Shown one piece after another: positions 33,576 to 43,919 of a stretch of DNA of 64,000 bases (position 1 is its first letter; the number at the start of each line of letters is the position of its first letter). The stretch is from Lunularia cruciata (lineage: Eukaryota; Streptophyta; Marchantiopsida; Lunulariales; Lunulariaceae). Location: assembly GCA_948567375.1 (NCBI GenBank), contig OX419756.1:76212333-76276332 (forward strand), in the 5' to 3' direction. The notes beneath the pieces were generated by a model. That model worked only from the letters and a program-made list of their open reading frames with translations. It ran no database searches and was not told where the DNA came from. The position numbers and the translations under genes are program-made.

Positions 33576-35329
33576 AACTCTAGTAAGACCCTAAACACCT
33601 TTTTTTATTTACTTGGTAGTATCCCTAGACTCTAGAAAAACTTAGGCAGATCTTAGTGAGCATATCCACAATCATACCCTTACTAACATCCTCACAAAGG
33701 TGCATGTTCTTGATAGAGTTAGGATTCTTTCCTATGGATAGAAAGGATCCAATATGGGGGGTTTATGCCTCTCCTTTGATAGAGAACTTTTTGATCACTT
33801 TGGATGAGTTTACCATGGCACTTTACTTGTAGTTGGGATTACTAGATCTAGCACTTCTAGGGCTATTGGACCAATGCATATGTAGAGCTACATTTGGCAC
33901 ACATGGAAGCCACATTTTGCAATGTGATACAGGAGGAGAGAACAATGGAGTTCAAAATGCATACGGAGACACAATAGCCTAGATCCAATTGTTCTAAGTT
34001 CAAACTGAGTGTTGGTTGGACCAATTAGGACCTCTTCCTTAGAGAGTGAAGGTAGTAATACTAACATTCATGGATGGCCAATGGACCTCATATAATGTGG
34101 TAGTTGCAAACCCTCTCCAACCAAAGTCCTTGATAATAGAAGTTCACAAGTGGATGTTGTAGTGACCATTGCCGCCCAAAGGAAGGAGGACCACTATGCT
34201 CCATGGCTCACCTCCAATACCTTTGTCACATAAGCAATGGGAGATCTCTGCCATCTCCATCACCATTTTGATTGTCTCTTTCACAATGCAAAACAAGGTT
34301 TACTATAATGGGGAGGAGCACTAGCTATCTTGGTAGCTACACTTACCTCTTACAATTGGTAGCAAGTATCCATCACCTTACAATGTTCATAAGCATTGGG
34401 TCTTCATCAATAAGCAAAAACAATAGAATCTCCTAACATATTTAGGCTCCTCTTCCTCTTTGTGTAAAGTTGACATAGCCTTTTCACCAAAAGTTACAAA
34501 AAAAACTTTGGAGTACCTATATCATACAATTTAGGAATCTGTTACTTAGTGGATTGCTTTGTTTATTTTTTGTGTTAATTTGATCATTTTCCATGTAGAG
34601 CTTTGACCATTGTTTCTCTACTTTTGGGCCCTTTTGGCTTGGGACTCCAACTTGGTTGCTCCATCCACACTTCTATGTGCTTTTGTACTCTCTCTTTTTT
34701 TCTTTGGTGTATTCCATTTGGCCTTTGGTCATTTCTCATTACTAGTAGTGCATGCATCTAAGTTCAATTTTAAATGGGTAAAGGCTCCATAGCCATAAAA
34801 ATGCTATATGTGATCAAAAAGGTGTCCCATAGCCCTTTACAAAAAATCTGTATGAAAAACTAGAGATGTTTTATGGGTGAATACAGGTACCCATTGGGGA
34901 TTCTATCTAATGTAATCCATATCGATTATATTCCTAAGAAAGAGTTTACTTCTGAAGAGTCTATGATGACACTACTGGCCAATACTATAGATGACCAGGA
35001 AATGTGTCAAATGACCTCCAATATCCAATCATAAGATAAGACTAAATTTATGTGTGAAGTTGGATAGGACTTCCTACTAATTGTATGTTTAGATTGGGAT
35101 GTATTTCATGGCTCTAAAAAATTAGTTTTATTTTACAACCTGAAGTTCCTCAAAGCATTGTGGCATATTCATATGGAAGTTCCATCATGATCTTTATCAA
35201 CGTACTCCGATAACTGCTGGACTTCATGAAAGTTACTACATTAAGCCTAATCAACTATCAAACTCCTTGTTGCTCTCTTATGGTATAATATAAGATACCT
35301 ATATACCCTAAAGGATAGGAGAACAAGGC
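33576..35329. other. No recognisable gene
   Basis: A+T-rich sequence without a long open frame, tRNA or terminal repeats that I can identify. It may be old transposon debris. A repeated phrase of the CCCATAGCC type (about 34830) also occurs near 50910-50960. Confidence 0.5.
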
Positions 35330-35332
35330 ACA

Positions 35333-35530
35333 ACCAACCTTGTTATGGCTTCACTCCAACCACTAGCCCTGCCTTTGACATCCTCCTCCTTACAATTAGA
35401 GTAACAACTTTGAACATGGCCAACTCCCATAATGTGACGGACGGTGTGTACAAGGCCCGAGAACGGATTCACTGCCATATGGCTGACTAGCAATTACTAG
35501 CAATTCTGGCTTCATGCAAGCAAGTGCAAA
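35333..35530 (-). pseudogene. rrn16: Plastid 16S rRNA gene fragment (nuclear plastid DNA)
   Basis: On the minus strand this is the 3' end of a plastid-type 16S rRNA. Plus-strand words include CTTCACTCCAACCACTAGCC, CATGGCCAACTCCCATAATG, the near-universal GACGGACGGTGTGTACAAGG, GAACGGATTCACTGCCATAT and CTTCATGCAAGCAAG. Compared with the plastid consensus as I know it, nearly all differences are C-to-T or G-to-A, many at former CG sites, as expected for an old methylated nuclear insertion. About 200 bp remain. It is not a functional rRNA gene. Mitochondrial 18S is excluded because the sequence near the 3' end follows the plastid/cyanobacterial form. Confidence 0.88.
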
Positions 35531-38350
35531 AGAAAAACTGATCACAAGGCTCAACAACGGCCAAAAAAGACAAACGAAAGAAAGGCTTGAAGGTACCAAA
35601 GAGGAAAAAGCATGCCAAAAAAATGCACCTAAGAAACTAAGGAGAGTGTAGTCTACTCTTGAATTTGTGGTAGAGGTACTCCAATGGTATCAGTGGTAAG
35701 TAGAGATGTAGTGCTCTAGTTGTGCTAGATGTGCCTACCACCATTGCTTGTTGGTGAAAATCCATAGCTTGAGCGTTGCAAAGTTGACTGATATGTATCT
35801 TTGGTAATATGAGATGAGCATGGCTAAAGAGATAACTATTGCACCTCTCCTTTGCAAAGAATTCCATGTTGCATTCTAGAGGAGATTGTCACAATGGCAA
35901 TGTTGGTACACAACTGATTAATTCCTTCAGCATAAACAATTGTCCTTGTGCTCAAAATTATGGAACAGAAAGGAAAGTTTGATCTAGATATTCAAACTCA
36001 AGTAAGTTGGCCACTAATATGCTATCATAGTACAAGCTACATCACTCAAACATTCCTATACTAAGTTAGTGCAGGTCACCTCAACAGTCAACAATAACAA
36101 CAAAAAATGTGGTCTCTATAAGCAGCACTATGCTTACACATTTCATCCAATCTTGTCTACATAACCTTAACTTTGCTTATTAACCTTGGTGTGTATGCTT
36201 GAATGCTCATCAAGCTTCTATCTTGAACAAAAAATGGTTCCTATGTCTTGATGATAGAGAAAAGGTGACCGCATAGGATAACAAGAAGGATGTGTAGAAG
36301 CCAACAAGGATAAAACATGAGAGGTTAAATAGGGCTAAGCTCCAATAGTATCAAATATCTTGACAATCTGTTTACGAAATGATAAAGAACAAAAGTCAAG
36401 TACCTTACATGGGTATACAAGTATCCACTCAAATAAAAAAGCTCACCATTACTGATTGTCATTTGTTGCTAGTTTATATAATTTTAAATTTGTGTTTAAG
36501 AGTGGTAAACGACTCCCAAATATTTATTAGCTACACTTTTTTTTGTTAAATTAGTGTAGTTATTCATTTGGATGGTTGAGTATGGCAATATTTTTGGTCA
36601 TTCTTCCCAATTGAGTTTGGTTAGCTTTTGGGCCCATCTTCTTAATTGAGATTAGTAGTTTTTGAATCTTTCTAATTAGTGTGCATGGTACTCATGCATA
36701 TTAATTAAAATTCTATACTAAAAAGGATCTATGTTGAATTAGTGTCATGAATACTATTCAAGTTTTCAAGTAACTAGAGAAGTTTATTAGTAGTGAAAAA
36801 TTATAGGAAGAGGAAGTCTCAAGTTGGATTCCTTTTGCCTCACTTCTAAATCGCAATTTGTTATCAAGGTTAGATTTTATCCTCATCTATTCACTCTAAT
36901 TTCTCTATTTTCTATTGGGGCATTTTAAAGTCAATATCTTTCTTTGCTCAAGTGACTAATCTTAATTTGATCAAGTTACATAGTCTCAATTAGAACAAAA
37001 ACTTGCAAGATGGCAAGAAAAACCAACTTCATAGAACATAAGAAGGATGGGAAGGCCACATCAAGCCGTATAAGGGAGAGACAAAGAGACAAAAGAGGTA
37101 GAATGGGGCTAGGCCCCAATAGTATTGATATGAGAAATCTGAGCTATGCAAGTTGTAAGGTCTACAAATTATTGGAACATTCAAAGAAGCATCATCTAGA
37201 GTGATTGTTCTCCTATGGATTGCACCAGGCAATGCTCTCTGTAGAGCAATGGACACATGCTATCTAAAGTATGCTACAAAGTATGAGAGTGAGAGTTATA
37301 CCCCCAACATCTAATATGATAGGCTGTCGTGCACTCCCTAAAAAGTGTATCTAACACCATGTCTATCGCTTCATATAACTCCCAGGCTAGAGGAACAAAA
37401 AGATGACCTTGATGCATACCCATATACTTGGAGACCTTGACAATGAACATTCATTGGATTGGTAGGAGCTTTTTAAATTTGATATTGCAATATTTTCTTA
37501 ATACCATTCAAGCTAATAACTAAACTCTAAATAGGATCTGGGAAATACAGTAGGGTGTCTCCAATTTAGGGGCTTTCTGTTTTATTTAAAGGTTCATCTT
37601 CAAAATATTCATGGCCCACTAGGTGCTCACTGGAACCGATAACAAGAGAAATTGCAAAGATGCATACTTTATCAGGGCAAGCGAGTGACCACTTTGCAAA
37701 GTGAAAATTCACATGCATTAGTATTTTCATTATCCTTATCCTTTCTTGCTTAAAATAATACTAAAGTGGATATACCCTATCCATGTATCTTGTTTGCGGT
37801 GAAACCGCATCATAAATTTTATAGGGGCAAATCGAGCCACAAGTGAGTGCACCCAACTCAAATAGAGACTTGACTCATAAACTTGGTAACCTGAATAGTT
37901 TAATAGAATATTGCGAGAAAGAACCATTAGAAAGTGGAGGTGCAATGAGAGGATCCGTTTGCTAAGTTAGGGACAGATTCAGCGAACAGGCTCTTTTCCT
38001 GCTTTGTTTAGAGGAGAGGACAGGAACAGGTCTAGTGGCCCGCCTGGACGCCCCAATGTGGTTGGAAGTGGACCCGACCTGTCATTGATTAAAGAATCAT
38101 ACATAGTAAATTTATGATTCTTGTCGCAGCGAACCAACTTAGCCTCTCAATAGGTAGTCGTTCGGCGGGCGGAGGCTTGGTTTGGTTGGTTGTATCTACC
38201 GTGATCATACTACTTACTGTACATCGAACTCATGAGCTCTGAGGACTTCTACGATTCCCCTAGTACTCAATCTGTTAAGACTTTCCAGGAATGGGACAAC
38301 CAAGCCACAACGGAACCGAAGCTTAAAGTCCTGGGCGGGGTGGATTTTCC
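35531..38350. other. No recognisable gene
   Basis: No supported coding region. Two stretches (about 36290-36360 and 37060-37140) share a diverged phrase around GGGGCTAGGCCCCAATAGTAT, hinting at an old dispersed repeat. From about 37950 the composition becomes less A+T-rich, marking the approach to the MYB gene. Confidence 0.5.
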
Positions 38351-38372
38351 CCTCTCTCGGATGTCCTTCTAA

Positions 38373-38414
38373 CTAACTGACCACTATTTTACGTGGTAGA
38401 AAGTGGTCAGTTAG
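38373..38414. repeat. 13-bp perfect inverted repeat with 16-nt loop
   Basis: CTAACTGACCACT at 38373-38385 pairs exactly with AGTGGTCAGTTAG at 38402-38414. The loop holds TACGTGG. It lies about 530 bp upstream of the MYB start codon. It could be a hairpin, a paired protein-binding site or a small transposon scar. Confidence 0.7.
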
Positions 38415-38425
38415 AAAGAGCTAGA

Positions 38426-38431
38426 CACGTG
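38426..38431 (+). promoter_or_regulatory. G-box upstream of the MYB gene
   Basis: CACGTG about 515 bp upstream of the MYB start is a common bZIP/bHLH binding site in plant promoters. The role here is inferred from sequence alone. Confidence 0.3.
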
Positions 38432-38664
38432 CATCAGAAATTCCGGGTAGGCTGAGATGGGAGTTGGGCACCCGTTAGATGAAAAATACGACGGGTTCCC
38501 CTGCTATAGTTCGGATCGTGAACCGGGTGTAGCAGTAAAATGTGGAAAGGATGAAGAAAGCTGGGTGAGTTGACCCACGGTTAAAACTCTTCTGTCGATA
38601 TCCCGTCACAGCGGCATGAAATGAAACGAAGGACGACGGATGTCAATGGAGTTGATGGTCTTGC

Positions 38665-38745
38665 ACTCCTTCTCCCTTTCATTTCGGAAACGCTCTCTTC
38701 ACCTCCTCTTCTCTTTCTCTCTTCTTCTGTGTGTCAGCAGCGTCC
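38665..38745 (+). promoter_or_regulatory. Pyrimidine-rich MYB promoter / 5' UTR region
   Basis: A dense C/T tract (CTCCTTCTCCC, CTCTTCACCTCCTCTTCTC) 200-280 bp before the MYB start codon resembles the Y-patch or CT-rich leader frequent at plant transcription starts. No clear TATA box is seen close by. Confidence 0.35.
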
Positions 38746-38946
38746 CGAGAGAGAGACGAGAGGCGGTCGGCTGTCTCCGCTGCTCGGTCGATGCAGATTG
38801 ATAGATTGGTTGATAGATTTGCTGTTGGATTGGTGTGTGATTTGTTTGCTAGAATTGAGAGGTAGATTAGATAGGAAGTGAGGGGTGTTTCGACTGGATT
38901 GTGCGTACCGTGAGGGGTTTTCGTATGGCTTGGTTTTAATTTCCAG

Positions 38947-41900
38947 ATGAGTGATAGACAGATTGAACAAGGGAGGATGAGAGGAGGGGGAGCAGGAGGT
39001 GTTGGTAATGGAGGAGGAAATGGAGTGGGCGGGGCCGTGGACGATCGTATCAAGGGCCCGTGGTCGCCTGAGGAGGATGTGGTTCTTAGCAAGCTGGTCG
39101 ATAAATTTGGGGCGCGGAACTGGAGCTTGATTGCCAGAGGAATTCCTGGTCGCTCTGGCAAATCCTGTCGCCTGCGGTGGTGCAATCAACTGAACCCTGT
39201 GGTGAAACGCAAACCTTTCACTGGTAATTCACCATCCTGTTGTACATTCATCTGATTGCGTCGCTATACTTATGTGAGGGGCAGTAGTTCAGAATCCGGT
39301 GTGTGACACGGGATGAACAGAGGGTGGACTAGTGTGGAAGCTGTTGCTCTTTAACCTTGAAGGTCGCGTTCTTGAACAACTGGATTGGAAGTAACTGAAA
39401 GTTCACTAGGAAACTTATATTTTGTACTGCATATAAAGCGCTTCTCCGTCCCCTTGATACATTATTCTGCACAATCTGACACAGATGTTGATTCAAGTCA
39501 TACATTGGCTACTTCCCATGTCCCGGGTTCCGGGGCTTGGCCCGGTACCTCTTCTCTTCCTTGTGTTACTAGGTCATTATCAGCTCAAAGTTTCTCAAGT
39601 CTGAACATGCGGAGCTCTGTAATGAATCATTCTGAGAGCTCGAATCGACCTTTCTATGATTACGCGTCCTGCTTGCAAGCTGTCAGTAACCCGCAGCAAG
39701 ACCACGTCGCTTGGCATGTGTATATTAGGCATCCCAGTCATACAGGTAACCTCTTCTTCTGTTTGTTTAGTAAGACGACCATTGTAGGAAAAATTATGGG
39801 AAGTGACGATCAAAGTAACTGGCTTAGACAGAGCAGAGTTGATATTCTTGGATCAGCTTTCTTTGTTTCAACCACTAGCGTATCGTACTCGGACTTGGCG
39901 TCCCATGGTTTTATCCAATTTGCGTGCATATCATCTTGAATTTCAGTCTCTTATAGACAGGCACAATGGCCTTTGGACTTCAGCTTCTGTACAACTGGTC
40001 GTTCTGAAGTAAAGCCTAGCTTCTTCAAACGGCTCTGATGGGAACGAAGTTGAAGTTAGTGGACTGATGCATCCGGTGTTCAAGGCCTCGCTGAGGTCTC
40101 CTAGCTGTGAAGGCAGTATTTGGGCCTCAGTGGCAAAGTAATGAACGTTTAAAGGAAAGCTATCCATTCCTCGGTCGCCCGCAAGAACGTCGCGCGATTG
40201 GTCCGGAGTTTTCGGTTAAACAGCTGCTTCTTGCGGCCTAGGGGAAGGAGTTTTGAATAGTTCGAGAAATAATTGGCTTGTATATCGGTTCTTGGTGTGA
40301 ACTCGTGATTAATTTAGGAATCAAATCGCGGAGACGCCTGTGTTTCTTCTGTACCATGTTCCAGTCCTTGTCAACGTTGCCAACATATAAACTGCCTTGC
40401 GGTGGCATCCTGGATTCTTGCTGTTCTCCTTTTCGCAACTGGGTGGTGCATCGCAGAATATATCTATTCCTTTCTGGAGCTTAAATGTCTTAATCAACTG
40501 TTCAAAGCATTCTATCATCTTGTTAGAGTCCAGGTAGGGGAACGCAAAGCAAGCTTTGGTACAGGTGTTTCCAACGGAATCCGATGCGTTGACCGGCGTC
40601 ATGTCTGACGGTGTTCCTCTTTTCGGTGAGTATAAGAGCAGTTGTTATGTGAGCTCTCTTCTCCAGTTCGCAAGGTCGTTGACGAATGGAGAAAGCAGAG
40701 ATTGAATTTCAGTTCCGGTAAACATCAGTTCTGTACGCCTGGAAGACAGACGAAGATTGGAAGGAATCCTAGCCTGAATTGACTTCTCCTGTCGCCTTCA
40801 GCATCTTCATGCGAAAACCACAAACCGAAACTTGATTTTTCAAATCAATCGCGATGTATAGATGTAGGTCTCAATTTGCTGGCTGGCGTATCTACGTTTC
40901 TCGCGGAAGACCATTTTTCTGTTGTGAGCGAGAAGTTCCTGGGGGGAGAAACCTTGGTTCCGCGAATAGCTTGCCGGATTATTTAGCCATGTGTAGTTGC
41001 CCGTCAAAGGGGAGCAACTTAAAAAAGAAATGCCGCAGGTAACGCCCAAAAGGGTTGCTCTTGATGCTGACTATCGATTCCCGACTGGCAAAAAGATTTG
41101 TTATTCTAATTATATCATCTCCTTAATGGTTGCAGAGGAAGAAGACCGTGCTATTGTGTCTGCTCATGCCGTCCATGGGAACAAGTGGGCATCAATTGCT
41201 AGAATGCTTCCTGGGCGCACAGATAATGCGATTAAGAACCACTGGAACTCGACGTTGCGTCGGAAGTACCTTGGGGATGACAGAGGCCGAAAGGGGGAAG
41301 GATCGTCGGGCGACGACCGAGCTGGAAAGGATGAGGTTTCTTCAGACGGTTCAGAGAAGATGAAGGGGGAAGTTAGTGATACCGATCGTAGTAAAGCTGG
41401 ACGGGAAGATGATACCGAAATGGAAGGCGCCGATAATGACTCGGGTAAAGATGGTGATGAGCGTGATGTCTCATCAGAACAGTCCTGGCCCTCGTGTGAA
41501 GAAGGTGCTGCTCAAAAGAGCGTGAAGGTAGAAACATTTGACAGCAGAGGAAGTCCCGGCGACTCTTTGAAGGCAGACCCTGGTCAGGTCCAGAATCAGT
41601 CAGATGGAGGAATTGAGGATTTGCAAACAGTAGTGTTGCCGGTAGTCAGGCCAACACCCCGAAGTGCCTTCAGTAGCTACAATCCGAACAATGTGAGGCT
41701 ACCAGCAAACAAGGAGGAAAATCCCGGTTCTGGAATTTTCTCCACTCCATACATTCCTCGTCCTCTTGCACTATCTCTCTCCCTTCCTTCCAATGCAAAC
41801 TTTGACGACGATTGTAACCAGTTTGGGTCTTTGGCCAATCCGTACTGGGCACCGAGGTGGAATACTACTCCAGATGTACCCAGCTACTGTGGCCGGGGTT

Positions 41901-42361
41901 GTTGTCCCCCACAAGGTTATGGCCTTCCACATGGTAATAGTATCTCTCCCAAGGGCCCCCTCATGGGACCCGAATATCACGACTTTACTGACGACTATTC
42001 CTTCAGAAAGGGAGGTGCGCCTTCTTATTCCGGCTTCTCATTTGAAGGCAACAGTCCTATCTCGAATGGCTTGGGAATTGAAGGACCTTCCGCAGCACCA
42101 GTTGGAGGATATGTACAAACGCCTGATGGCTTAACAACAGCCATCAACCTTGCATTGGCACAGGTGATGAGGCCCATATTTCATGGGCAGATTCCACAGC
42201 CCGAGAACTGGCTTAATGGAGAAATAAATCTAGTTTCTGGAAGCAACCAACTCGTGGAGGTTCTGCGCAGTATTGTTGCTCGAGAAATCTCGCAGTACAC
42301 ATCGGCCATTGTTCAAGCTCAGCAGCAAAATCTGGACGGGTTAAAGCAACAAAACCCGTAG
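38947..42361 (+). CDS. R2R3-MYB transcription factor, MYB1/MYB25/MYB109 type
   Basis: Two coding exons, 38947-39223 and 41136-42361, join at a GT...AG intron of 1.9 kb to give 500 residues. After a Gly-rich N-terminus, R2 (about residues 34-85) has [20 protein letters not shown] and [17 protein letters not shown]3 (about 86-136) has [20 protein letters not shown] and [19 protein letters not shown]. The KRKPF and [11 protein letters not shown] words match Arabidopsis MYB1 and its relatives (subgroup 23) better than MYB44-type proteins. A long acidic Asp/Glu/Ser region follows. LSLSLP near residue 305 is an EAR-like repression motif, and the C-terminus is Gln-rich. A nuclear DNA-binding regulator is expected. 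The intron falls inside R3 after PFT, a common plant MYB position. The alternative start inside the intron lacks R2 and is rejected. Confidence 0.93.
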
Positions 42362-43919
42362 CTCTGTCCTCTTCTTGAGACCTCTCAATTCCAGGATGGT
42401 TTTACCCAACAAGTGGAGATGTTTTTATCAATATACAGTTTCATTGCTGCTGCATCCTTTTCTCAAGCGGTGATTTGAACTAGAAGTCGAGGGTGTATTG
42501 GAAATACCATTACTTCTTTGCTATCTTCTCTTGCAGCACGGCAGCAGGACCTAGTAAGGCAGGTTTTTGCTCTACGTGTCCACTTACCGGGTAATCAGCC
42601 ATTCTCATTTTTGGGTCCTGAAATACATAGCAATTCAGGAATTCAGCTTCTCTGGACCCCTGTATATAAACTTTTGACTCCTCTGAAGAGTCTCGCCAAT
42701 GCTCCAGATTTCGACGACCTGAATTGCAGTACCGAATAGGACTGGAAGCTTTATCAAGAGTTTCCATTGGTCTTTTGGTGCATCCTGCACCAATAAATGT
42801 CCATCCTTGTCCCGTCAGAGCCTATGCTACCAGTCGGAAGATACGCATCCAAGCGGAGTGAAGTTCTGGCAGTTCCTGATGGATTATATCAAGTGGTCGA
42901 CATGAGTCATGTTCTTCCTTCTGTACTTAGACATTGTAGAACGAGGTAGATCAGTATAGAGTTTTAGAGTTACGTAGTTTGAAATAGAGGTTCTTCTCTT
43001 TGTTAGATAATTCAGCCCTCTTTGAGTATGCCTAGAACCAGCATGGTAGCTCATTCTTGCCGGTTCGTGTGCATAGCTTAGATCTAGGATACTTGTCATG
43101 ATTGTACATGTGGATAGTAGTTACTCTGTTATCTCGACGTGAGTTTCTGATTCAACAGCAGTTGCGGATTACTGCGCTGGAAACTAGACTAGCTTATCAT
43201 ACTCGCATATTGTATAGTCGTCTTTCTGTGCTTCTGTGCTTTCAACTGGAATGTTTTGTTCTACATACGGCATGTTATCTCTTCAAATGCAGACGACTTA
43301 TGTAATCCCACCACTGCTGTTCATTTTGGATCCTTTTACAAGAAATCCCTTTAAAGTCTGTAGAAGTCTTACGTAGCAGGAAATTTAAGGCGGATCCCGT
43401 TTCTTTCCTCTCGCCAAGGACACAACCTCGCGGGAACCAAATGCAGGTCGTCCGACTATCCTAGCCCTACGGTAGTAATACACGGGGTAAGATGGTGAGC
43501 CCTGCCTTTGCTCCCCAGTACAATGCTTGAGTGGGAAACACAATATTCTTCTCAAAGGTTCCGTAGCTCCAAATGTTTTAGGGAGGAGCCATGTGTTGCT
43601 GTGGTGCTGTAACATTGTTCTACCATAATCTTAATGCCGGTGATGGTATCCCCATCAGAGATTCGAGACAAAGAAGCAAGTATCATTTCACTCTAAGTTG
43701 AACGCCTTGCAGTCAACTCCAAGGTAATCCACATGACAGAACTTTCAGGTTTTCATCTTCAGCATATCTAAACATATTCGCTATGTCAATAAGGGTGCTT
43801 AGACGGACCGGGAAACAGTTGAAGACGTGGATATTTACCTAAGTTTTATACGTGGGTATTCACCTAATGCCACTACCATGGAACATAAACTTTTAAAGGA
43901 AAATAAAGTCTTGTATCGA
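42362..43919. other. Intergenic region between convergent MYB and reductase genes
   Basis: About 1.56 kb separating the two stop codons. AATAAA at 42792-42797 could be the MYB poly(A) signal. No further gene is supported. Confidence 0.55.

Noticed and set aside
39385-41135. Open frames between the two MYB exons
   Set aside because: They lie in a GT...AG intron whose removal restores a canonical R2R3 domain in phase, and no domain is readable in them.
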